Of a stretch of DNA of 64,000 nucleotides, positions 32,333 to 42,210 are shown one piece after another. Source of the stretch: Diphasiastrum complanatum (Eukaryota > Streptophyta > Lycopodiopsida > Lycopodiales > Lycopodiaceae); contig CM055102.1 in the NCBI GenBank assembly GCA_029204225.1, positions 42,187,229 to 42,251,228 of the forward strand. Reading direction: 5' to 3'. Position 1 is the first letter of the stretch. Every line of letters begins with the position of its first letter. Position numbers and translations under genes: made by a program. The notes beneath the pieces are model-generated. The model searched no databases. It was not told the origin of the DNA and was given only the letters and a program-made list of their open reading frames with translations.

Positions 32333-34180
32333 TCAACTATCTATGATCTCTAAATCCATTTCTCTAGTTGGAAGTAGCTTGGGTGGAGAACACTCGGCCA
32401 CTGCAACTAGATATGAATTTTTGATCACAAGCTTTATGGTCTCTTGCCTGAAGTGCATTATCTCCATTGGGGAGACCTTCGAACATTTCAAACTGAAAAA
32501 AAACATACACATAGTTAAATGTAATTAATCAAAGATCAGTTAATAGGAATTTGAATATGAAAAAAAACAAAAACACAATTAAAAGTAATTAATCGAAGAT
32601 TACCTCTTCCAGATTTGGAAGTCCATCTTGTAATGCAAGCCAATTAAAAAAGTGTTTGGCATTGCATACGGTATACCAACCACAGCTGGCAGAATCAACC
32701 TGTTGGGAGGACTGCAGAATCCAAATTTTAACATTATGAGATATCGGATCAACGCGCAGGATATAAGAATAAAATCTACAACAAAAAATAAGCGTGCGTC
32801 GAACCGATATAAAAAAAAAATTGATTGAATATCGGATCAGCGCGCACATTATGATAATAATCCAATCAATAACTACTGTAGGGTCGAAGATCTTGCGTAG
32901 TATAGCCCTCCCGCTTGTCAACAAGGGTTAGATCACTGGATAGGTACCTAACTATGCATAGATGCTAATTTTAGTTAGTTTCCTACTTCCTCCCTAACTC
33001 TATTCACCACTAACCCTACTCTCCCTTAACTCTACTCCTCTACACTAACATTCATCAAGATATGGGTGAAGGAAAGGGATAGAAAAGGAGAGGAAGAGAG
33101 AAGAGAAGAGAGAAAGAGAGAGAGATGAGATGTAGCTTAGCTCAAATGCTCAATGTCATTGCTTATGGAAAAACCTAGCATAACCAAAAAGCATGGGAAA
33201 TGAAAATAACAAGCAATCACAACAATAGCATAAGCAAGATTGATTAGCAAATGAGGATGCTTGAGCTCTCAAAATGGTAGAGTCTCCTCCTCTCTATTAA
33301 GCATGAAAATAGTGTACAAATGGTGCCTTTTTATAAAATGGGGAAGGCCCTTGCCCCTCAATCCTATTGGCTAATATTCACATTGATCCTATCCATTCAT
33401 CTTGGACCCAACTTGATCCAAGGGTCCACAAAAAGTACATTGGAAATCACAAGATTCATGTGAGTCCAAAATTGGACCCAACTCAAAAAAGTAAACTCTA
33501 ACTTTAGAATTGACTTTGGGCCTCAAGTTTTATTTTAATTACAAAGGGCCCAAGTCTATTATTTTATTTACAACTTCACTTGCGTGCTCATTGGGCCATG
33601 GGCTTATACACGCAGGATGCCATGCCCTCGCAACACATTTTATTGGATGATTTTATTTATTTACACTTTGTTGGGAATACCCCCAACAACTACAAGGGCG
33701 TGTCGAACTGATATTGAAAAATTTATACCTCTGCATCAACCATTTTCAGCTTCAAATATGCTTTTGCATTTGGTACCGGAAAGAGTTCCAATATTTTCTG
33801 TATATGGGTCCTGGCAATTTTGTGTGTGTGTGTGTGTATGTAATAGAGTTCATCTTTAAACAAACTGGATTACACACACCCTCATCATTGACGTACAAGG
33901 ACAACACATATAAGCTCCAATGATCATTGAAATCAAAAAACAATAAATTTATGAGAATCAATTTGAAATCAAAATTCATATAGAAAATTCAATAAAATAA
34001 AATTTAAAAAAAAGACACTTACTTTGTTATGTATGGCAGCACAAGAATTGGAGTCTCCAGTTTGACGTATTGGAGCATATCATCATGCAGACTTTTGAAA
34101 TCAGGGAAATAAAATGCAGCCATGAATTGAAGGGGAAACAATGCAACATCTATAAACAATGGGGTCTGGAAGAACTCCAT
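32333..34180 (-). pseudogene. Ulp1/C48-like cysteine protease part of gene 2, broken
   Basis: Minus strand, four recognisable exon pieces: A 34180-34023 (MEFFQTPLFIDVAL ... PILVLPYITK), B about 33926-33857 (DHWSLYVLSLYVNDEG), C 32711-32604 (SSQQVDSASCGWYTV), D 32476-32333 (VSPMEIMHF ... stop). A and B join in phase to give PYITNDHWSLYVL, the His-containing block of C48 (SUMO/adenain-like) proteases. C holds the Gln and catalytic Cys-Gly (QQ...SCGW). Splice signals: GT at 34022, GCAG before 32711, GT at 32603, GAAG before 32476. The acceptor before exon B reads TTTCAA instead of TTTCAG, so splicing is probably lost, and the usual Asp after the His block may be Asn (KMNS). It lies in frame with the H3-like ORF, separated only by TAG 34183-34181. 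Confidence 0.6.
32925..33690. other. Non-coding insert-like stretch inside gene 2
   Basis: No protease coding. It holds a purine-rich run (about 33064-33130) and ends in a TTGGGAATACCCCCAA hairpin near 33671. The string ACAAGGG occurs at both edges (about 32925 and 33693) and could be a target duplication of an insertion. Unproven. Confidence 0.3.
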
Positions 34181-35233
34181 CTAGTATTGAATTGCCCCAC
34201 TTCCTACATTGTCCCCTAGCATTTTATCCCTACTTTCTAATTCACTAGTATCTAAACTAGAAAGGGGGAGACCAGCATTGGTCTTCGGCATTCTAAAACT
34301 GTATCGAGGACCTAAACCTTTAAGATATGTGTTTAACAATTGGTCATACTGTACATATTGAGGAGTATTTACAAAGGCAAGTGCAGGGGGTGACGGAAGT
34401 AATACTGATAAACCACATAAAGATTTGTCATTCAAAATTGAATCTACATTTACACTAACAAAATCATCTAAATCGCTTTCAAGAACAGGAGGAGAAAAAC
34501 TAATATTTGCGGGTTTAGGAGGAGGAGGAGATTTAGGAGGTGGAGAATTATTAGGAGAGGAAGATTTAGCAGGAGAAGTTAAAGATGGAGTGGGAGGAGA
34601 AGAAAGAGACTCAAGAGGAGAATTAGGAGGAGAATGCCTAGAAGAAAGAAGAGTATTAAGAGGAGATGGCTTGGAAAAATCCCTCGCTTTAGATGGAGAG
34701 TCAAGAGACCTCCTCTTCTTTGAAACACTCCCGCTCTGTATATGAATAACAAGCCGGATTGGTTGAGATCGCTTTCGTTTTTTCCTCTCTAAGTCTCTTT
34801 TTGGAGGAGAGGAAGGAGCAGGTCTAAAGTATTCAGCAAACTTGTCATATGTGTCCCGAAGCTTGAACACAATGTTGAAATCCTTGGACATGATGGTCAT
34901 CCTCTTGGCATGGACAACTGCAACAATCGTATCTGAAAAAAATTTCACTTGAAAATCCTCATATGTTGTGTGCGGCGCCTCAATTGCCGTTACAATCCAT
35001 CTCACATCTATAGATAGACTTCTTGTAACGTCTCTGATGGACCTCTGTATGTGAGATTTCAGAATCTGAAGATTATTTGTCTTCTGAAGCTTCCGAATAT
35101 CTTTAAGCCAGAGTGAGTCTCTTCTTCTGCCCCTTGGCCTAAGAGGAGGTGGTGGTTGTGAATTTCCCTGACCCGCACCTGAAAGTGGTATTCCACCTGA
35201 ATGCCCTTGTGCTGTTTGTTTGCTCCGCACCAT
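34181..35233 (-). CDS. Histone H3-fold protein with basic, Pro/Ser-rich extension (gene 2, N-terminal part)
   Basis: 350 codons, open throughout. Residues 1-9 MVRSKQTAQ mimic the H3 tail. Residues 39-60 (LWLKDIRKLQKTNNLQIL) align with alphaN, 61-71 with alpha1 start, 84-106 with alpha2, and 108-119 HAKRMTIMSKDF with the nearly invariant H3 loop HAKRVTIMPKDI. After the fold come basic clusters (ERKKRKR about 149-155, SKKRRS about 171) that look like nuclear-localisation signals, then a Pro/Ser-rich linker (about 190-262) and a 90-residue tail. Normal H3 is about 136 residues and lacks any such extension. The stop TAG is followed at once, in frame, by the C48-like protease exon, so the intact ancestor was probably one H3-protease fusion. 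Three copies of the 19-bp motif lie within 175 bases upstream. Confidence 0.72.
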   Translation of the reverse strand: MVRSKQTAQGHSGGIPLSGAGQGNSQPPPPLRPRGRRRDSLWLKDIRKLQKTNNLQILKSHIQRSIRDVTRSLSIDVRWIVTAIEAPHTTYEDFQVKFFSDTIVAVVHAKRMTIMSKDFNIVFKLRDTYDKFAEYFRPAPSSPPKRDLERKKRKRSQPIRLVIHIQSGSVSKKRRSLDSPSKARDFSKPSPLNTLLSSRHSPPNSPLESLSSPPTPSLTSPAKSSSPNNSPPPKSPPPPKPANISFSPPVLESDLDDFVSVNVDSILNDKSLCGLSVLLPSPPALAFVNTPQYVQYDQLLNTYLKGLGPRYSFRMPKTNAGLPLSSLDTSELESRDKMLGDNVGSGAIQY

Positions 35234-36432
35234 TACTGTGAAGTAGCGGATCAGCGCACAATAATGTTGATTTCAGGATCAGACCTCATGTCAAGCGCGT
35301 CGAAGCGATACCTGAGCTCAACAAATCCATTAGCTGGTAGTGGATGGGCGCGAGCGAGTAGTAACAAATTGAAGGAAGGTGTTTTCGAGCGCGTTGAATC
35401 GATATCGCATGGATGCAAATAACTATAAGCAAAAAAAAATTAGTGTCGTCGATCAATACATATAGAGAAAATATCCGAGGCCCAAATTACGATGATGATT
35501 ACCCAGAGGCTTGTCAATCAAATCAATCTAAATATCCATCAGTCATCAAAATGTTTAGTCCATATTGAATTAACCAGAAATAATTTCAAATAAAGAATGG
35601 TCACATCTACAATTAATGCTACAAAAGTATGCTATCACACTTCTACCATTTAATGCTAAAATTGACAACGTTAAGCTTTAAATATCAGACCTTTTTTATA
35701 TCCAATAATTATAATAATAGAAAATTTCAAAGGCCAGATTTTCACCCGATAGCTAATCAACGCGCATATAAAGCATTTGAAAACCAGAGTATGTATTCTC
35801 ATGCGCTCATCCGGGGACGGAATATGAATGATCAGATTTTGATTTGATAGATTCTGCATAACTTTGGCCACCAATATGAAGAGTCTTCCGAATCAAGCTT
35901 TGATCATGCATATAGGGTCCAATAGTTTCAAAAATTTCAATAGTATTTTGGTCCTGGAATAGCAATTTGACACACGCAGTCCAAATGCAACAAATACATC
36001 GTCTGCCAGGCGCGCTGATCCGATATCCCATATGCAAAAAATTCACACTGGAACGCATAATGAAAGACTTATGAAAATGTTCTGAATGAACGTTATCTCA
36101 AAAGAAATTTTTTTGTCTTTACAGTGCTTAAATAGGACGAGAGATTGTAATAATTCTCCTCGTACACGTTTTTCAATGATATCTATTAATCATTTGTTTA
36201 CAATTTTTTTAATGATTATTCTAGGAGACTAGTGATTGTCTATTTAATGTATTCCAGCGCGAGTACAGATTTTAGGGTCAGGGTAATGATGATTCGTTGA
36301 ATCTAGTGATAGACTAGTAAATGTATTCCAGCGTAGGTACAAATTTGTCTCACTCTGATTGGTAGATAAATATAGACTATAAATCTCAGTTCCTTATTTG
36401 ACAAATGTATGGCTGTGATCAACAAGAATTGG
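35234..36432. promoter_or_regulatory. Divergent intergenic region between gene 2 (-) and gene 3 (+)
   Basis: Contains five copies of the 19-bp motif. A minus-strand piece at about 35960-35840 (NTIEIFETIGPYMHDQ then LIRKTLHIGGQSYAE) could be an upstream exon of gene 2. The phrase AATGTATTCCAGCG occurs twice (about 36247 and 36320). Confidence 0.4.
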
Positions 36433-36442
36433 CTATAAATAT
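36433..36442 (+). promoter_or_regulatory. TATA box of gene 3
   Basis: CTATAAATAT about 180 bases before the first plausible ATG of gene 3 (36611). Confidence 0.45.
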
Positions 36443-36610
36443 GTGCTCCACTTTCTAAATTTCAATTCCGTGATCTTTTATTCTGAACTCTCTAGCCTTC
36501 TTATTTTTTTTTTTTCATTCTCGCGATATCGAATCGACGCGCGCCATCCCTTGCTGTGCATGCTCGTATTCATTCAGGTGCACTAAATCGATATCAACCA
36601 CCTCCGACGA

Positions 36611-38194
36611 GTGCTTTGCAAAAATTTTCATTCTCGATCTTACCATATCGGATCAGCGCTCACACTTTGCTTTATTCCTCTACCGATATTTATCTGTCGC
36701 GTTGAACCGATATTAGATTCAATATCAGATGACAAACTTATGGATTTTTTTAATTCCAGTGACATTCCATCTGACAAATTAGAGTATTTTGCTAGTCTTT
36801 TTTTGGTCCCTTCGATATCGATAAGCTAGCTTATGATAATCGTTATAATTTAATTTCTTATCTTGATAATTTTTCTCAAATTATTAGTACTCATGTTTGG
36901 ATATAGATAATTTTTGTTTCATTCATTTTTAGGACCTTGTACATTTCCAACCATCCTGGAAACATAAATACAATAGAAAGTACTCTAACCTGTATGACCA
37001 TTTCAAAAGAAATATATACCGTGATATCCACAAAAGAATATGTCACCTTCTAATCAAAGGAATGGATTGTGTCTTCTACATATCTGTTGAAATTCCAGAT
37101 GATGAGTCTGTTGAATCTTCAACCGTTCCATTGATCAAAGCATCTGCATCTGCTCCAGCTGATGTAAATTATGTAGATACTGATATAGAGGTTGAATCTA
37201 AAGCCTCTATGGCTTCAGATTATCAAAAAACTCTCCCTCGTTCTATAATCTTCTCTGATTCTCTTCCATCTGCATCTCTTGTTAATCAATTAACTCTACT
37301 CGATGTTCCTTTATATTTTATAAATAATGAATATTATACTTCATTTAATGATATAGAAGATGTACTGAATTTGAGAGAGGATGAAATCCTCTCAATTTTT
37401 GGTCAAAATTTATCAGAATTTTCTGACATTGTTGATTACTCATATGATGATCTTGAAAATGAGATAGATTATGATAAAGATAGCAATTGGAAATCTGGCA
37501 ATAAGGCCTTGGAGGCCATGACTGAAAAATCTAAAGCTTATGAAAAAACTTTGCCTACAGAGGAGGAATTTTTGGAATTTCAAAAAAGATATCCCCTCCG
37601 AAAATGTAGAGGCCATTGGAGGACACAACATCAGCAGAGCAAACGTCGTTGATTACGATGATTATGATCTGGTAAGTAGATATTATATTGGTATTGATAT
37701 TGTTCAGTTTTCCTATTTCTTATTGGTATTGATATTGTTCAGTTTTCTTATTGAGTTTGCAGTGTTATGTATCATTCTAAATTTATTTTCTTTTCTCGTT
37801 TACAGGATGCTATTGAAATAGATGCCTTTGGTATGAGACATGGAGAAAAGATGTTTCTCTATCTCATTATTTGAAAAACTTTCAAAATAATGAGATTTGT
37901 ATATATCATTCATCTTATAATCCATATGCAACCACTGTCATTATGGCCATCAAATCATTACCAGTCTGTTTAGGAGGCAAAATAATTTTTGTGAAGAGAG
38001 ATTTGGCTATTAAGATATTGGGTTATACTCCCCATGAGACCACGAAAAGATCATCTACAATGGCCCTTTATTTGGGTTACATTGATATGAGCAAGAGAAA
38101 AAAATTAGAATTTTTGGATCCATATGAAAGGAGATTATTCCTTCATGACAATACCATCCGTCTGAATCTTGAAGAGGATGATGATGATAATTAA
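36611..38194 (+). pseudogene. Gene 3 of the block: acidic protein, unknown, spliced and decayed
   Basis: Exon 1 near 36611-36830 ends in acidic SISDDKLMDFFNSSDIP. A TTTTTAG acceptor at about 36932 opens a long frame starting DLVHFQPSWKHKYNRKYSNL and running through MDCVFYISVEIPDDESVES to about 37650. A GT donor (CTGGTAAG near 37671) and TTACAG acceptor (37806) follow. The last frame, 37871-38194, carries LPVCLGGKIIFVKRDLAIK and DPYERRLFLHDNTIRL and ends in EEDDDDN. Frame slips near 37590 and 37870. I do not recognise the family; it is strongly acidic (many D/E) with no transmembrane stretch. It converges on gene 4. Confidence 0.45.
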
Positions 38195-38302
38195 ATAATT
38201 TTCTGTAATAGATTTTTGATATATTACAAGGATCTCTCTTTTGTAATGAATTTGAATGCCTTTCGAAATATCGTAATACTTCGCGAGTTTTTAGCTTGAT
38301 AT

Positions 38303-39625
38303 CTAAATTGTGCTCTTCAAAAACCACTGAAAAAGTTGAACTAAATATTTATTTCTTGAATTGTATCCTCCATGATTTGTTGCTCTATGAAATGCTCCCC
38401 TTGCTTGCCAATGAGATTTTTCCATGCCTTGTGATGACTAGATACTTAAGCTCCCATATTCCTTTGCAAAATAAGTTGCATGATGAAGAAGGATGTGCTG
38501 CAAACAATAGTTTTGATTAGTTACATCAGTAGAAGAAAATATAAGCCTAAATGAGAAACTTACCAGATAATGATATAGATTAGCACCATGTAATGAGTAA
38601 CGTTGTCTTTTCCCCAACAATCATGTACAAATTTTACAAATGTGGTGCAATGATTTTGCAAAGTCCTCATATCTTCTCATGATAGGTTTTCTTTCTTGAT
38701 AACACCTATGAGTCTGTCTAAATTGGTCCACACTTGTCCCTTTTCCAACAGTGTTCGTGTGGCTTGAACAATTTGTCTCCATATTTCGTATCTGACACAT
38801 GATTCTTTGCATGTGTGATTGGATAAGAATCTTCTTGCTTTAGCACCTCCACTTGATGGCTTATTAGGAACGTTTCCTTTTTTCTCGGAGAGTTTGTCAC
38901 TTTTTTCAATCGTGACATTCCCTTTATGTAGTCCTGCATTTGACAGAACTATTTCCGACCTCCTAATTGCTGCTTTAGCCACTGACTCTGGTTTATGATT
39001 CCATGCTAGTAGAATATGCAGGTAAATTAGTTTTTCAATAATATGAACCTCAACATGCAATGTGCATATGTGAACATATTTTAATGGAATTGGCAAAACA
39101 CTTTTCATATTTGGATCTTCAGCTTCTCGTGTTGGGCCAGTGTTTGTTGATTGTCCGAAATTCATATTGTAGCAATCCTTCATGCAATAAAGACATGGAT
39201 GCTTTGATGTTGCCCCATGAGAGACATTATACATACATTTTAATGTTTTCAAATCCCCTGCAAGGTGCCATTGAATTTAAAAACTTCCATGGTTTTCGAC
39301 TGTAAATTTCTCACCCTCCAAATGTCTCTTTATAATCTCGTCATAATTTGTTCTTGAAAATATCCATGATAGTATTTTATGGTCCTCTTTCAAGACCTGT
39401 AGAAAAACAAGTAATGCATGACATGTCAATAAAAACTGACAAGGTATGAATTGCTAATATAGGTATTCTAAATGAAAATTGAAATGTATACCTGGAATGC
39501 CGCCAACCACCATATGTGATTCTTCGATCGAACACTAAACGTTCGATCATCTATATCTGAAATTTTGTTCATCAAAGTGACACTCACACGTTTCAACTTT
39601 TGACCCTTGATGATTTCAGATTCAT
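38303..39625 (-). pseudogene. Gene 4 of the block: mobile-element-type protein with GDLK / HPCxYC / QGMEKSH blocks
   Basis: Minus strand, three exons in consistent phase: 39625-39492, 39396-38564, 38497-38303. Junctions show CCAG/GT at 39492, CTACAG before 39396, CTGGTAAGT at 38564 and TTTGCAG before 38497. Conserved-looking blocks are NHIWWLAAFQ, IQWHLAGDLKTLKCMYN, SKHPCLYCMKDC and SSQGMEKSHWQARGAFHRATNHGG. Layouts of this kind, with a GDLK block, a Cys-Cys knuckle and a terminal QG-E block, recur in uncharacterised transposase-like proteins of other eukaryotes; that comparison is from memory. Three stops (TAA 39277, TGA 38677, TAG 38438) each fit C-to-T from CAA, CGA and CAG. Further 5' exons probably exist to the right. 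Confidence 0.55.
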
Positions 39626-40890
39626 CTAATTATATTAAAGTTAAAACTTGAAAGACATATGTATTATGTATTACGTAATATGGATAATGTTCTAAATTTA
39701 AACCTAAAAGTTCAAGAAGGACAGAGGAAAAAATACCAAAGGATGGCGCTGCTCAAAAGCGATATCGAAGGTGTTTGCTGATTCTACCACATGACAAAAT
39801 AAGAGTCTATCTCTGTTGTTCCTACTACTGACACCAGTTAATTGACAGTGTTTGCCAGTTCGACAATGAATGTTTGGTGGTCCTACTGACACTGTTTGCA
39901 GATTCTTATCAGCGTACAGCTGACAGAAACTCTGCTTCTCTTCTAGAACCTTGATCTACTTACAGTATAGTGGTATGTGTCCCACCTGTCAGTTCGACAC
40001 ATCTATGGCCTGATCTCGATCTTTGACTGACAATGGAAGCTCAACTTCAATGCTTGATCTATCAAGACTCATATATCTATGTTCTACAGTTCTGTTTCAG
40101 ATCTTCTTTGATTTCTTACAGAATGTAGATTATTACTAATCTATTCTAAACAAGAAATAGTGAATAAGAATGAATCTAACTGAAATCACCAGATTAACAA
40201 AACTGAATCTAACTAAGGACTGCAAAATCCTACAAAGTATTTATCATAAATAGCACTCAACATTTGTAATAAAAACACCTCAGGGAGTCAAGCACAAAGC
40301 AGCATCAAATCTGAATGGTTATGATTTGCCACTAATCCCTGCACATCTACCTGATATTAATCACAAAACCAAATATGAAAGAGAGAAGAATCAACAAACA
40401 CATTCATACACAAGTACCCAAGCTGAATGCATGAAGATGGAGCATAGAATGAAATGCAAATGAGGATCTTCAATTAACAAAACAACAACATCTCCTTACA
40501 AAGCATATGCTTTGGAAACTCATAAATGAGACTCTCCTAAATACCCACAAGTAAGTGAACCCATTTCTATACCATTTTGGTTCCACATCTTGATGTACAC
40601 ATAATTAGGGGGCCATCTCTTAACTTACTCATTATTGGGAGGCCTCTTTATTAAAAACACATCTCAAGTTAAGAGAGCCCAAATTGCTAGCTCCCACATT
40701 GGTTTTCCATCTTTTGGGAATTACCATGTACAACTTAGCCTAGCACTAGTAATTCTCGTGCTCTCAGACTCAGCTCTCTTCTACAACTCCACTGGAAGCC
40801 CTTTTTGAGTGGTGTTGCAACGACACCTCGGGATGTGGCATCAGCCAATATTATCCTCACCTATAGTGTTGCAGGTCCCACTACACTGCC
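39626..40890. other. Stretch without a supported gene
   Basis: AT-rich and probably partly 5' sequence of gene 4. It contains GACACTGTTTGCAG-like and GACAGTGTTTGCCAG-like repeats (39840-39905). No coding frame I can defend. Confidence 0.4.
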
Positions 40891-42210
40891 TCAGCTTTGA
40901 CGTGTGGTTCTCTTGGAAAGGCATAACGTTTGCTTGCGTAAAACCAAGAACTTCTTGGAAAGGCATGGATCAACGTTTGTCTACGTAAAACCAAGAACTT
41001 ATTGGTTGCCATTGTCGTGCGCCTTGGCAAAAAATTTAGCTGTTTCAGCGGCCACATTGGAAAAGCCTAAGTACAAGTTACAAATGGCTCACCAAATAAT
41101 GACGACGCATGCAGGTCACATAATGAATTTATAGATTAAAACTATGTTGTACTAGACTTCCTAGATGAACCACACACCTATGAATTTCTTCTTGGAATGC
41201 CTTGGTTAGAAATGGCCAGAGTGATTCAAGATTGAAAGATGAACAAGATAGTTTTTGGCAACAAAGATAGAAGAATCTATGTTGATTTCACGGGAAAGAT
41301 AAAGCCTGCACAAATTGAGGACAATTGGTCTTCAACTACCTATGATGACCCATAAAGTGTCGATTCAACCATAAAGGGTCAATACGTGTAGAGCATTGAT
41401 ATCATTAATTGGGGTCATGTTTTAGCGACCATTGATTGTGTCAATGCCACTCTTTGTGAACAAGAAGTTTAGGAAGAGGACCCAGTCGATATAACCATAA
41501 ACTCCATGGATATCAACACTCCCATCCTGCCCTTGTATATGATAAATGCACTCTCTATTGAGTGGATACCTGAAAACGCTTTTGCTACTAAAGTATCCAC
41601 CAGTGAGGATGGTGTTTTTATTTTGGGAGAAGATGAGTTATCTGACGATCAGCTTATCCACTTGCTAGATCCAGAGAGATTAGGAAGACATCGCATACCG
41701 AAAGATATTAAACTTCCTTCACCATTGGCTCATGTACAACATTCACAACCAATAAACTCTTGTGTATACAAATCGAAGTTAAAAGCCTATCAATGGGGGA
41801 TACACAATGATGAAGTCCTAAGGACCATTGATGAAGACTTGATTCGACAAAAAACACAAAAAAATCCATGCATGCCTACTACTACAAATATGCAAACATC
41901 TCGATAAGAGAAGACATTCAAAATCTTCTCGATGTCGGTTTCATTTATGAAATTGAGCACACAAGTTGGGTATCTCCAATTGTGGTGGTACCAAAGAAAA
42001 ATGGTAATGGTGACATAACACATTACATGATGAAATTTATGTACCATACTATTACTAAAAACTTGGTGCCAATGATTTTAGATTTTGGTGCTATTGATTT
42101 GCATTCTTATATTGTTAGGACATTATGCAACACTCTTTGCAAGAAATACTGGAATTTCAAGCATATTGTCATCACAAAGGAATGGAGAAATGTCATTGGC
42201 AATTAAGAGC
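40891..42210 (+). pseudogene. Ty3/gypsy protease-RT remnant
   Basis: Plus strand. Around 41150-41230 LDEPHTYEFLLGMPWLEMARV is the end of a retropepsin region. The frame then passes through an acidic linker (open block 41506-41907) to RT at about 41900-42050: EDIQNLLDVGFIYEIEHTSW and SPIVVVPKKNGNG, the classical gypsy RT N-terminus. It breaks by frameshift at about 41880 and by point stops, and no YVDD core remains. Similarity ends near 42210. Confidence 0.75.

Larger units (their letters stand above)
32740..36714. repeat. Thirteen dispersed copies of a ~19-bp motif, both orientations
   Basis: Consensus near GATATCGGATCARCGCGC. Plus-orientation copies: 32740-32758, 32829-32847, 35243-35260, 35748-35766, 36525-36543, 36645-36663. 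Minus-orientation: 32792-32810, 33698-33715, 35295-35311, 35389-35406, 36010-36027, 36578-36595, 36696-36713. Variants change G/A at the middle and CGG to CGA or CAG. They cluster upstream of the H3-like ORF, at the start of gene 3 and in the presumed protease intron. No such motif was found elsewhere in the window. Such clusters suit binding sites for a DNA-binding protein, for instance subterminal transposase sites. That role is inferred. Confidence 0.75.

Noticed and set aside
34425-34745. Plus-strand Gly/Glu-rich ORF
   Set aside because: Antisense shadow of the Pro/Ser-rich linker of the H3-like gene.
34181-35233. Ordinary nucleosomal histone H3 or CENH3 gene
   Set aside because: The tail and core are too divergent and a 230-residue basic/proline-rich extension follows, in frame with a protease. 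Neither canonical H3 nor CENH3 has this.
30325-39625. Integrated virus (giant virus or pararetrovirus)
   Set aside because: Histone-fold and C48 protease genes occur in some large viruses, but the genes here have spliceosomal introns with plant-like signals and no capsid or polymerase was seen. Kept only as a remote alternative.
39720-39770. A fourteenth copy of the 19-bp motif (GCGATATCG near 39760)
   Set aside because: Only the half-site matches and the spacing to the GCGC half is wrong.
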